From Candidatus Sulfotelmatobacter sp. (lineage in GTDB: Bacteria; Acidobacteriota; Terriglobia; Terriglobales; Acidobacteriaceae), in the NCBI GenBank assembly GCA_036500765.1, contig DASYBM010000004.1, positions 1,798,001-1,862,000 of the forward strand: DNA of 64,000 bases, written 5' to 3'. Positions 26,402-34,584 of this stretch are shown in pieces (the stretch's first letter is position 1; every line of letters starts with the position of its first letter). Under the pieces are notes generated by a model. The model was not told the DNA's origin, made no database searches, and saw only the letters and a program-made list of their open reading frames with translations. A program made the translations under genes and the position numbers.

Positions 26402-27817
26402 CTAGCGGATTGGCGGAATCTTCCACGCGCCGCATTCCTTCTCCAGCGCGGCGGCAACGGCCAGTACCTGCTCTTCTTCCCATGGGCGGCCAACAATCTG
26501 TACGCCGATCGGAAGGCCCTCGGCCGAGTAGTTCACCGGAACCACGGCGGCGGGATTGCCCAGCAGATTGAACCACTCGGCATAACTCCAGGCGTCGAGA
26601 TAGCTCACAGAGTTGCCGTCGATCGTCCAACTACGCTCGCCGTGGCGAAAGGCTGGGATGGCCGCGGCCGGGCACAGCAGAATCGGATACTTTCGCATTT
26701 GCGCCAGGAACTTTCCGCGCAGAACGTCGCGGGCGATCCAGGCCTCGAGCAGCGACTCGCCGGTGAGCGCTGGCTCGGCCGCCGACCATTCCAGAAACTG
26801 CTTCAGCGTCGGACTCAGGTCTTGCTCGCGTCCGCGAAACATGTGACGGATCAGCATGCCGCCACTGACGACGAAGAATTTCTTCCACAGCACTCGCGCT
26901 TCTTCTAAACTTTCGGGACGAAATGACTCGACTTGAAACCCCGCGCCACGCAAGGCTTCGGCGGCGGTTCTCACAGCGGCGCGAGTTTCCTGAGTCACTG
27001 GTGTGCGGCCATCGTCCTCGAAATAACCGATGCGTAGATTGCGAGCTTCGTCTTCGCGCAGCCAGTACAGAGGAACCGGCGCCGCGCAAGGGTCAGCATC
27101 GTCGGGACCTTGCATCGCTTCGAACAGCGCCGAAACGTCGGCGACTGTGCGCGCCATGGGGCCGACCACGCCAATCAAAGAGAACGGGCCGCCGGGCGGC
27201 GGAAAGTGCCCGGTCGACGGAACCCGCCCCGGCGTAGGTTTCAGGCCGCAGATACCGCTGAAATGCGCGGGCACGCGGATGGAACCGCCGCCGTCGCTGC
27301 CCACTCCACCGGCGGACATGCCGGCGGCAATCGCGGCCGCTTCGCCGCCGCTCGATCCGCCGGGCGTGCGAGCAAGGTCCCACGGGCTATTAGTGCGACC
27401 GTGCAAAATATTGTCTGTCTCCCACGCCATCAAAAATTCCGGCGTGTTGGTCATCCCGAGAACAATCGCTCCTGCGTTGCGCAGGCGCGCCACCAGCGGA
27501 GCGTCTTTGGTCGCGATATTTCCTGCGCGCAGCCGTGTGCCGGCTTCGCAGCGCATGCCCGTCACGTCGATTGAGCTCTTGATGCTGATGGGGACTCCGT
27601 GCAGCGGGCCAAGGGGTTTGCCAGCCCTTACGGCGGCGTCGGCATCGCGGGCTTCGCGGCGGACCTGCTCTGCGTCCACCTGCACGAACGCGTTCAGTTT
27701 GGGATTGAGCCGTTCTATCTTCGCGAGATGAGCATCGCACACTTCGACCGCTGAAATCATTTTCTGGCAAATTTGCTGCGCCAGGGTGACAGCGGGAAGA
27801 AATGTCAGATCACTCAT
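26402..27817 (-). CDS. amidase signature-family enzyme
   Basis: A 471-residue probable cytoplasmic amidase. The Ser-cisSer-Lys triad is visible: K80 in PISIKSSIDV, S155 in TPGGSSGGEAAA and S179 in GSDGGGSIRVPA. The family hydrolyses carboxylic amides; GatA is related. There is no GatB or GatC gene nearby and the central region lacks GatA-specific context, so a catabolic amidase is more likely. The substrate is unknown. No operon partner is evident. Confidence 0.9.
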   Translation of the reverse strand: MSDLTFLPAVTLAQQICQKMISAVEVCDAHLAKIERLNPKLNAFVQVDAEQVRREARDADAAVRAGKPLGPLHGVPISIKSSIDVTGMRCEAGTRLRAGNIATKDAPLVARLRNAGAIVLGMTNTPEFLMAWETDNILHGRTNSPWDLARTPGGSSGGEAAAIAAGMSAGGVGSDGGGSIRVPAHFSGICGLKPTPGRVPSTGHFPPPGGPFSLIGVVGPMARTVADVSALFEAMQGPDDADPCAAPVPLYWLREDEARNLRIGYFEDDGRTPVTQETRAAVRTAAEALRGAGFQVESFRPESLEEARVLWKKFFVVSGGMLIRHMFRGREQDLSPTLKQFLEWSAAEPALTGESLLEAWIARDVLRGKFLAQMRKYPILLCPAAAIPAFRHGERSWTIDGNSVSYLDAWSYAEWFNLLGNPAAVVPVNYSAEGLPIGVQIVGRPWEEEQVLAVAAALEKECGAWKIPPIR

Positions 27818-27867
27818 CTGGCGAAAGAGTCCTCAGGGCAAGCGGCGAGTCTAGCAGAAAGGCGAGC

Positions 27868-28058
27868 GGCGGGCGTCTGGCGTTGGACCTTAGACTTTCG
27901 ACATTAGACTTTCGACCTTCGACTTCCGTGTTCCGTCCCGCAAAACCTTCCGGCGAAACTAGCTATTCGCGGCGCGCGTGCTTTTCAGGTCTGAGGTCCG
28001 ATGCCTGACGCCTGAGGTCTGGGGTTGACGCCAAACGCCAAACGGCTGACGCCTGCTC
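27868..28058. repeat. class B repeats overlapping the end of the pseudouridine synthase gene
   Basis: Runs of GACTTTCGACATTAGACTTTC (27868-27952) and GGTCTGAGGTCCGATGCC / CTGACGCCTGAGG (27985-28058) flank and enter the 3' end of the neighbouring gene. The second run is translated as its last ~30 residues. Confidence 0.7.
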
Positions 28059-28873
28059 TTAGCCATGGCGCGGTCGAGCGCCCGCTTTTCTTCATCGGTG
28101 AGGGGACGATGGCTTCCCTTCGCCAGCTTGCCGAGCCGTAGCGGACCAATCGCCACTCTCACGAGGCGGAGCACTTCGACTCCGACCGAAGACAGCATGC
28201 GGCGAATCTGGCGGTTCTTGCCCTCGTCGAGGACGATCTCGAGCCAGCAATTTTTCTCGCCCGAACGCAATACGCGAACGTGACGAGCGCGCAGCAACGG
28301 CGCATCGCCGTTTTTCTCCCAGTCTTTCCCCCGCATTTTCTCCTGCATTTTCTGTTGCACTTTCTCCCGCACTCCGCGAACGAGTTGTTGCGCAAACTTT
28401 TCGTCGACGAGTGTGTCAATCTGAACGTGATAGATTTTCTCAAGATGCGTCTCGGGCGCGGCGATGCGCGCGGCCCACTCGGAATCGTTCGTCAGCAAGA
28501 GCAGTCCTTCGCTGGCCTTGTCCAGGCGGCCTACCGGCGCGACCCATTGCGTCGCCTGGGGGCTCGACTGGCCGGGGTTCTTTAACGCGGAATAAACTGT
28601 CTCGCGACCTTGATCGTCGGAGGCGGTCGTCACCAATCCGCGCGGCTTATTGAGCATCAGATAAATTTTCTCCCGCGCATCAATCGCCGCACCATCCACC
28701 TGGATGCAATCTTTCGCGAGATGAACCGGCGTCCCGGGATCGCGGCGCGCCAGTTCGTTCACTCGCACTCGTCCCGCGCGAATCAACTGCGCCGCTTGCG
28801 AACGCGAGCAATAGCCCAGCTTCGAAAGCGCGCGCGCCAGGCCGATGCGACGTTCGTTTCCTTTTGATGGCAC
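27959..28873 (-). CDS. RsuA/RluB-family 16S/23S rRNA pseudouridine synthase
   Basis: A 304-residue RNA-modifying enzyme. An S4 RNA-binding domain (RALSKLGYCSRSQAAQLIRAGRVRVN, ~12-60) precedes the synthase domain, with MLNKPRGLVTT and the catalytic Asp in VGRLDKASEGLLLLTND. RQIRRMLSSVG near the C-terminus is the usual closing motif. The final ~30 residues (QPFGVWRQPQTSGVRHRTSDLK) are encoded by class B repeat DNA and are probably an accidental extension. Target site (RsuA-, RluB- or RluE-type) is not decidable here. Confidence 0.92.
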   Translation of the reverse strand: MPSKGNERRIGLARALSKLGYCSRSQAAQLIRAGRVRVNELARRDPGTPVHLAKDCIQVDGAAIDAREKIYLMLNKPRGLVTTASDDQGRETVYSALKNPGQSSPQATQWVAPVGRLDKASEGLLLLTNDSEWAARIAAPETHLEKIYHVQIDTLVDEKFAQQLVRGVREKVQQKMQEKMRGKDWEKNGDAPLLRARHVRVLRSGEKNCWLEIVLDEGKNRQIRRMLSSVGVEVLRLVRVAIGPLRLGKLAKGSHRPLTDEEKRALDRAMAKSRRQPFGVWRQPQTSGVRHRTSDLKSTRAANS

Positions 28874-28998
28874 GCGTTCATGTTAATTGAAACGCGGACG
28901 CTGCGATTAGGGTTCCGTCGCACCGCAGAGTGCGCTTTCTCAGCGGCGCTTGATACCATGGTCGTGACTGATTCAGCTTTTATTGCAAAGGAATGCCT

Positions 28999-29376
28999 AT
29001 GGCCCACGAACATCCTCCACGATTCTTAAAGATTGTCGACGACGCCAAAACTCGCGTGCGCGAGACGGACGTCGATGCAGTGAAACGCAGGATCGATCAC
29101 GGCGATACATTCATGCTGATCGATGTACGCGAGGAGAGCGAATTCGCCAAAGATCACCTTCCCGGCGCCATTCACTTAGGTAAAGGCATCATCGAGCGCG
29201 ACATCGAGGCACGGGTTCCAGATCTCGACGCCGAGATGATTCTTTACTGTGGCGGCGGCTTTCGTTCAGCCTTGGCCGCCGACAACTTGCAAAAGATGGG
29301 CTATACCAAGGTAATCTCAATGGACGGCGGCATTCGGGGCTGGCGCGATAAGGGTTATCCGCTGGTGAAAAGCTAG
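28999..29376 (+). CDS. rhodanese-domain sulfurtransferase
   Basis: A single rhodanese domain of 125 residues, cytoplasmic. The catalytic loop is CGGGFR (C84-R89), and the upstream CH2A-type motif DVREESEFAKDHLPGA is intact. AAAGGA (28987-28992) sits six bases before the ATG at 28999, so that start is preferred over the ATG at 28993. Single-domain rhodaneses move sulfane sulfur or help in thiol/cyanide metabolism; the acceptor is unknown. Confidence 0.9.
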   Translation: MAHEHPPRFLKIVDDAKTRVRETDVDAVKRRIDHGDTFMLIDVREESEFAKDHLPGAIHLGKGIIERDIEARVPDLDAEMILYCGGGFRSALAADNLQKMGYTKVISMDGGIRGWRDKGYPLVKS

Positions 29377-29533
29377 AGTCGGGCGTCGGAGATCGGCGTC
29401 AGATCTCGGCTTCGGGCTTTCGACTTCGAACTTTCGACTTTGGAACCCCAGACTTTAGACTTCAAACATCGCATACCTTAGCGGGTGTAACGGCGGAGAG
29501 CCGAGGTCTGAAGTCGGACGCCTGACACCCGCA
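29377..29533. repeat. class B repeats between rhodanese and transporter genes
   Basis: TCGGGCTTTCGACTTCG, AACTTTCGACTTTGG and GGTCTGAAGTCGGACGCC type units fill most of the gap, up to about 45 bases before the transporter start. Confidence 0.65.
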
Positions 29534-29575
29534 TCTGTGGTAAGCTCCGCGCTTATCTTTTATGAATGCTTGCAT

Positions 29576-30901
29576 ATGAACGCTCGCATCTTCTTCTGGT
29601 CGCTGACGTCGGCGCTCGCGGGATTTCTTTTCGGCTTCGACACCGTCGTTATTTCTGGTGCAGAAAAAACTATTCAGTCGCTCTGGGGACTCAGCCCCGA
29701 ACTGCACGGCGTTGCGATGGCGTCGGCGTTGTACGGCACCGTGGTTGGCTCGCTGCTGGGAGGATGGCCGGCGGATCGCTTCGGGCGCAAGGCGACGCTG
29801 CTATGGATCGGCATTCTTTATTTTGTCGGCGCGGTCGGTTCTGCGTGGGCGCCCGATGTGGGCGCGTTCATCGCCGCACGCGTGATCGGAGGTTTGGGCA
29901 TTGGCATCTCGACGGTGGTCGCGCCCATGTATATTTCCGAGATCGCACCGCCGAAACATCGTGGGCGGCTGGCGGGAATGTTCCAGTTCAATATTGTTTT
30001 CGGCATCCTGATGGCATTTGTTTCGAATGCGCTGCTGGCGGGCGTCGGCGAAAATGCGTGGCGATGGATGCTGGGCGTGGCCGCGTTTCCATCGCTGCTC
30101 TACGCGGTATTCTGCTTCGGACTGCCCGAGAGCCCGCGATGGCTGCTCAGCCGGAAGGGCGATCGTGACGCGGCGCTGGACGTGTTGCAACGAATTGAGC
30201 CTGATTGCTCACAGGCTGAAATTGCGGCCGAGGCCGACGCGATTACCGCGGCATCGACCGAGCAATCGTCGTCTGGAAATTTCTGGACGATGAGCCTTCA
30301 GAAGCCGATCCTGCTCGCTATACTGATTGCGTTTTTCAATCAGATGTCCGGCATCAATGCGATTTTGTATTTCGCGCCTCGTATTTTCGAGCTCACCGGC
30401 CTGGCAGCGAAGACCGCGCTGTTGCAGTCGATCGGCATCGGCGCGACCAATCTGATTTTTACTTTTATTGGCTTGTGGCTGATAGACCGGCTGGGGCGAC
30501 GCACTCTTCTTTATATTGGCTCATTTGGGTACATCGCCTCGCTCGGCCTGGTCGCGTGGGCGTTCTTTACCAGTCATTTCTCGATTGTGCCGGTGTGCAT
30601 TTTTGCTTTCATTGCCGCCCACGCGATTGGACAGGGAGCGGTGATCTGGGTTTTCATCTCAGAGATATTTCCCAATCGTCATCGCGCCGAGGGCCAGACT
30701 CTGGGCAGTTTTACGCACTGGATCTTCGCCGCGCTGCTCACAACTTTCTTTCCCCGCATGGTTGCGTCTTTTCCGCCGGGCTACGTTTTCTCGTTTTTCG
30801 CCGGGATGATGGTTCTGCAATTGATTTGGGTGAAGACCATGGTTCCGGAAACCAAGGGCGTGCCGCTGGAGCAGATACAGAAACAACTGGGAATTGCGTG
30901 A
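29576..30901 (+). CDS. MFS sugar transporter (sugar porter family)
   Basis: About 441 residues and twelve membrane helices. Sugar-porter signatures are present: GFDTVVISGAEK in the first helix, ADRFGRK and DRLGRR in the loops after helices 2 and 8, PESPRWLLS in the central loop and PETKGVPLEQIQ at the C-terminal end. It probably works as a sugar/proton symporter. I prefer the ATG at 29576 because the first helix follows at once; a GTG at 29537 is possible. Neither has a good ribosome-binding site. Confidence 0.9.
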   Translation: MNARIFFWSLTSALAGFLFGFDTVVISGAEKTIQSLWGLSPELHGVAMASALYGTVVGSLLGGWPADRFGRKATLLWIGILYFVGAVGSAWAPDVGAFIAARVIGGLGIGISTVVAPMYISEIAPPKHRGRLAGMFQFNIVFGILMAFVSNALLAGVGENAWRWMLGVAAFPSLLYAVFCFGLPESPRWLLSRKGDRDAALDVLQRIEPDCSQAEIAAEADAITAASTEQSSSGNFWTMSLQKPILLAILIAFFNQMSGINAILYFAPRIFELTGLAAKTALLQSIGIGATNLIFTFIGLWLIDRLGRRTLLYIGSFGYIASLGLVAWAFFTSHFSIVPVCIFAFIAAHAIGQGAVIWVFISEIFPNRHRAEGQTLGSFTHWIFAALLTTFFPRMVASFPPGYVFSFFAGMMVLQLIWVKTMVPETKGVPLEQIQKQLGIA

Positions 30902-30942
30902 CATGCTTGCGATTGTGGCCCCGTGGCAAACACAACAACGGA

Positions 30943-31002
30943 TGCCTCGACTGCGCAGTGCGATTGATGAAAACCAATCGCAATGCCTCGCTCGGAATGA
31001 CA
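30943..31002. repeat. class C repeat (CTCGACTGCGC ... CTCGGAATGACA)
   Basis: A unit with GCGATTG/CAATCGC arms between CCTCGACTGCGC and CTCGGAATGACA, shortly after the transporter stop. Related units lie at 56731-56791 and 57955-58018. Confidence 0.55.
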
Positions 31003-31097
31003 GGATGTTGTTAAGCGATGAATGAAACTATTTTGTTGCTGGGCTCGCGATAAACAAAATGTTTGTGCGGCGGATGAAGTAGCGCGCGTTGAGTTCC

Positions 31098-31889
31098 ATG
31101 ACTCCTAACGCTTCCAAGGTTTTGGTCGAGGTCTGCGTCGATTCGGTTGCCTCGGCGGTCGCCGCGGAGCGCGGCGGAGCGGCGCGAGTGGAACTTTGCG
31201 GGAGCATGGTTGAAGGCGGAATCACGCCGAGCGCGGGATTGATTGAAATGACGCGGAGCGCAGTTTCTCTGGAACTTGCCGTCATGATCCGCCCCCGCGG
31301 CGGCGACTTCTGCTACGACGCGGATGAATTTGAAACTATGCGCCGCGATCTCGCGCTCGCCAAGCGATTCGGAGCGAACGCGGTCGTTTTCGGCGTGCTC
31401 GATTTGAATGGCAATGTTGATGTCGCGCGAGCGCGACAGTTAGTGGACGAGGCTCGGCCGCTTCCCGTGACTTTTCATCGCGCCTTCGATATGACTGCCG
31501 ACTTGCTTCGCGCGGTCGATGACCTTGTCGCGATCGGCGTCAATCGAGTGCTGACTTCGGGAGGCGAGACGACCGCGATGGAAGGAAAAGAGACGATCGC
31601 GCGACTGGTGCAGAGGGCGCAATCGAGAATCGACATCATGGCCGGCAGCGGCATTAAACCTGGGAACGCGCGCAGTCTGGTCGAGCAGACCGGTGTCAGG
31701 GAGATTCATGTTGGATTGAGGAGTGTGCTGCCGAGTCCGATGGTTTATCGCAACGAGCGAATCTCGATGGGATCGCTGGAAGGGCACGAGTACCAACGGT
31801 TCGTTGTGCTCGAGGAACAGGTCAGAAAACTGTGCGAGGCGTTGGAAGTCACGAATCAAAATTGTCAACCACGAAGACACGAAGGTTAA
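31098..31889 (+). CDS. cutC: CutC-family protein
   Basis: About 263 residues forming a TIM-barrel CutC protein: VEVCVDSVASAVAAERGGAARVELC at the start, GGITPSAGLI, VMIRPRGGDFCY, FHRAFDM and RVLTSGGETTA. CutC was named for copper homeostasis in E. coli, but that role is disputed. I use the ATG at 31098; a TTG nine bases earlier is in frame. No copper genes are nearby. Confidence 0.9.
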   Translation: MTPNASKVLVEVCVDSVASAVAAERGGAARVELCGSMVEGGITPSAGLIEMTRSAVSLELAVMIRPRGGDFCYDADEFETMRRDLALAKRFGANAVVFGVLDLNGNVDVARARQLVDEARPLPVTFHRAFDMTADLLRAVDDLVAIGVNRVLTSGGETTAMEGKETIARLVQRAQSRIDIMAGSGIKPGNARSLVEQTGVREIHVGLRSVLPSPMVYRNERISMGSLEGHEYQRFVVLEEQVRKLCEALEVTNQNCQPRRHEG

Positions 31890-31892
31890 TGA

Positions 31893-32037
31893 GTAGCGCC
31901 GGCGTCCCGCCGGCTGTTGCGGCGGAGCGTCTCGCCCGCCGCCGCGGACGCAGGCATAAAAACTTGCAGCCCGATATTTGCTCCGGGGGGCCGAGGGCGG
32001 GACGCCCTCGGGACAGCCGGCGGGACGCCGGCGCTAC
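31893..32037. repeat. class A composite palindromic element with 25-bp perfect terminal repeats
   Basis: Arms 31893-31917 and 32013-32037 are exact reverse complements (outer end GTAGCGCCGGCG). Each is followed inward by a second GC hairpin, around a spacer with CGATATTTGCTCC that matches the spacer of the 18121-18306 copy in reverse. It lies just after cutC and before the end of the convergent DUF5996 gene. Confidence 0.88.
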
Positions 32038-32052
32038 GTTTTATTGCGAAGT

Positions 32053-33018
32053 TTATGGCTTCCTCAACGGGTCATCTCGCTCTATGGGTACAGATCTCTC
32101 GACGTTTCGAGATCTTTCGAGCGCTTGGCGATCCCAGTTGGCGGAGTTGGCGCCGGCTTCGTAGGTGCTCTGGCAGAAGTCGAGCAGGGATGAGCTCGGC
32201 GACTGAGCGTTGCGAACCTCGGCATAGGGCAGAAGAAATTCGCCAACCCGCTTGTCGTAAAACGCCGCATCGGGACGGACGCGAGCCTGCTGGAATCCCT
32301 GCGGCTCGGGCACGGTGTAGGAATAGAAGGCAGCCTCGTGAATGTCTCCGCTGCCCGGCCAGAAGCCGACACTGCTGACTTCGTGGGAATAAGATTCCCG
32401 CGTGATGCCATCGGCGCCAGGTTTTTCGGGAGCGCGGCGGCCGGAAAAACGGCTGACAGCAAGGTCGAAGCTTCCCCAGAAGAAGTGAACGGGGCTGCAC
32501 TTGCCGATAAACTGCGAGCGGAATAAATGGAACACGGCATCGACCGAGAGCAGAATCCTCCAGAAGTTTTCGACCGGTACGCGATCGTAGGAGGCATGGG
32601 TGTGATCCTGGTCGAAGGCAATGGGATTGGGAATTTCGACTGGCATTCGCCAGATCTTGACTTCGATGTCGAGCGAGTGCAGCAGGTTCATGAATTCCTG
32701 GTAGAACTCGGCCACTGACAGCGGCGCGAGCGGAAGCTTCATGATGGCTCCGTCGTTGGTTTCGACCATGAGCTGATGCTCGGTGAAATCGAACCAGATC
32801 TCGAACGAGCGGTCACAGTACGGAATGCGCGAGGTGCTCAGGCCGCGGGCGGTGACATATAAAGGAACATTCCACCAATGGTTGACGAGCGGCGTGAGCG
32901 AGAGGCGAACTTTGCCGACGATCTGGGTCCACATGTGAAGGGTGGCGTAAGTGTCTTTCCAGGAGTCCAGCGGGAGCGCAGGCCAGCATTCCGGTCGATC
33001 GGTAATGAAGGAAGGCAT
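32053..33018 (-). CDS. DUF5996 family protein
   Basis: A 321-residue soluble protein without signal peptide. Opening features are WPALPLDSWKDTYATLHMWTQIVGKVRL and HWWNVPLYVTARGL, then FDFTEHQLMV, and HFFWGSFDLAVSRFSGR; these match my recollection of DUF5996 proteins. Its biochemical role is unknown. The gene stands alone, divergent from the MarR gene. Confidence 0.8.
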   Translation of the reverse strand: MPSFITDRPECWPALPLDSWKDTYATLHMWTQIVGKVRLSLTPLVNHWWNVPLYVTARGLSTSRIPYCDRSFEIWFDFTEHQLMVETNDGAIMKLPLAPLSVAEFYQEFMNLLHSLDIEVKIWRMPVEIPNPIAFDQDHTHASYDRVPVENFWRILLSVDAVFHLFRSQFIGKCSPVHFFWGSFDLAVSRFSGRRAPEKPGADGITRESYSHEVSSVGFWPGSGDIHEAAFYSYTVPEPQGFQQARVRPDAAFYDKRVGEFLLPYAEVRNAQSPSSSLLDFCQSTYEAGANSANWDRQALERSRNVERSVPIERDDPLRKP

Positions 33019-33177
33019 AGAGGGATTTTAAACCGTTTGAGGCAGGGCAGGTTAGTTTGCGCGCCGCTTCTGGTTGAGACTGAGATCCCCCGGCTTCGGT
33101 TGAAGAACGGGCCGGCTCGGGATGACGATGCGGTTTAGAAAACTGAGGGTACAGCGATCCCCCGGAAATATTGCGTC

Positions 33178-33206
33178 TTGACAATAGTCGTTACAACGAC
33201 TATCAT
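33178..33206 (+). promoter_or_regulatory. marR promoter with an operator filling the spacer
   Basis: TTGACA (33178-33183), a 17-base spacer and TATCAT (33201-33206) make a near-ideal sigma-70 promoter. A perfect inverted repeat, ATAGTCGTT-AC-AACGACTAT (33184-33203), occupies the spacer and runs into the -10. A regulator bound there would block RNA polymerase, which suggests autoregulation by the MarR protein. Confidence 0.82.
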
Positions 33207-33213
33207 CGGGTAA

Positions 33214-33675
33214 GTGAAGGAACGGAAGACAAGCAGGAAACGGCGCGTGGGTTGTCCGGAAGAGATTGCATTTCTGGATCTGGCGCGCACCACGGATATG
33301 CTCTCGCGCGGATTGGTGCAGGTACTGAAGGGCGGCGGGGACCTTTCGCCAACTCAGTACAACGTGCTGCGCATCCTGCGGGGAACGCCGGAGGGACTGC
33401 CATGCGGAGAAATTGCCTGCCGCATGATTACGCGCGATCCCGATGTTACACGATTGCTGGATCGCCTGGAGAAGCGAGGACTGATTTCGCGCTGCCGGGA
33501 GAACGTGGACCGGCGGATGGTGATGGCACGGATCACGCCCGAGGGGCTGAAGCTTCTGGCCAGCCTTGACCCTCCAGTCGTGGAAGCCCACCGGCGGCAA
33601 TTAGGGCACCTGAGCAAAGAGCAGTTACGGGCGCTTTCGGAGTTGCTGGGGGCCGCCCGGGCCCAGGTTGGGTGA
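33214..33675 (+). CDS. MarR-family transcriptional regulator
   Basis: A 153-residue winged-helix DNA-binding protein. The core is LSPTQYNVLRILRG, then the recognition region CGEIACRMITRDPDVTRLLDRLEKRGLI and the wing RDENVD-type sequence SRCRENVDRRMVMARITPEG. The GTG start lies only eight bases after the -10 hexamer of its promoter, so the mRNA may be leaderless. A similar palindrome precedes the YceI gene downstream, so YceI and pirin are likely targets. The ligand is unknown. Confidence 0.9.
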   Translation: MKERKTSRKRRVGCPEEIAFLDLARTTDMLSRGLVQVLKGGGDLSPTQYNVLRILRGTPEGLPCGEIACRMITRDPDVTRLLDRLEKRGLISRCRENVDRRMVMARITPEGLKLLASLDPPVVEAHRRQLGHLSKEQLRALSELLGAARAQVG

Positions 33676-33772
33676 AACGGCTTAAACCACACGGCACGAA
33701 GTATCATGAAGGTCTTTCCCGGCGGGGCTTTCCCGATATTGGAAGCTTTAGTCCGGTCTTATTGCAAGCATG

Positions 33773-33790
33773 TATTCGTTGCAACGAATA
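33773..33790. promoter_or_regulatory. palindromic operator upstream of yceI-like gene
   Basis: TATTCGTTGCAACGAATA is a perfect 18-base palindrome that shares the TCGTTnCAACGA core with the operator in the marR promoter. It lies 42 bases before the YceI start. A TATCGT overlapping its right end could be the -10. Confidence 0.75.
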
Positions 33791-33831
33791 TCGTTTCCAC
33801 GCATCCAATTCCGACAGGAGGATACCACACC

Positions 33832-34386
33832 ATGAGCACACCAGTTGCACCGCAGACCGCAACCACCTGGAACATCGACCCGGCCCATAGTCATGCCGAG
33901 TTCAAGGTCCGTCACATGATGATTTCCAACGTAAAAGGACATTTCACGAAAGTCTCGGGGAAGTTGATTCTGGACGAAACCGATCTGTCGAAATCGAAGG
34001 TCGAGGCGGTAATCGATGCAACCTCGATCGAAACCCGCGAGCCGCAACGCGACGCGCACCTGAAGAGCGCCGACTTCCTCGATGTGGAAAAATTCCCGAC
34101 CTTGTCGTTCACCTCTTCACGCATCAGCCTGGTGCGGGATGGAGAACTGGAGGTCGAGGGCAACCTGACGATTCATGGCGTGACGCGAAAGGTTCTTTTT
34201 AGCGTAGAAGGGCCGACGCCGCCGATGAAAGATCCGTGGGGCAACACCCGGGTTGGAGTTTCGGCGACGACCAAGATCAATCGCAAAGACTTCGGCCTGA
34301 CCTGGAATGCGGCCCTGGAAACCGGCGGCATTGTAGTGGGCGAAGAAGTCACCATCGACCTGGAAGTTGAGTTTATCAAGGCTTAA
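33832..34386 (+). CDS. YceI-family lipid/isoprenoid-binding protein
   Basis: About 184 residues forming a YceI lipocalin-like beta barrel: TTWNIDPAHSHAEFKVRHMMISNVKGHF, then SFTSSRIS, LTIHGVTRKV and FGLTWNAALETGGIVVGEEVTIDLEVEFIK. YceI proteins bind long isoprenoids such as ubiquinone precursors. This copy lacks a signal peptide from the chosen start, so it is probably cytoplasmic. The ATG at 33832 has AGGAGG ten bases upstream, which decides against an earlier in-frame start. It is likely controlled by the MarR protein and may be read with the pirin gene. Confidence 0.92.
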   Translation: MSTPVAPQTATTWNIDPAHSHAEFKVRHMMISNVKGHFTKVSGKLILDETDLSKSKVEAVIDATSIETREPQRDAHLKSADFLDVEKFPTLSFTSSRISLVRDGELEVEGNLTIHGVTRKVLFSVEGPTPPMKDPWGNTRVGVSATTKINRKDFGLTWNAALETGGIVVGEEVTIDLEVEFIKA

Positions 34387-34584
34387 GAAGATGAAGGCGT
34401 AACGTTTCGGGCGGTATGCTTTGGCATACGCGCCGCTTCGGTTGAGACCGCGATGCTTCGCAACGCCGAAAAGGGCTCCGCCCGGTAACGCTGTAGCTTT
34501 AAGCTAAATTGCATCACGACCTAAATTTTGCCGCATGGCACGGGTTAGATCCCGCCGTGTGGCGCGGAAAAGAGGGGAGTAGTT

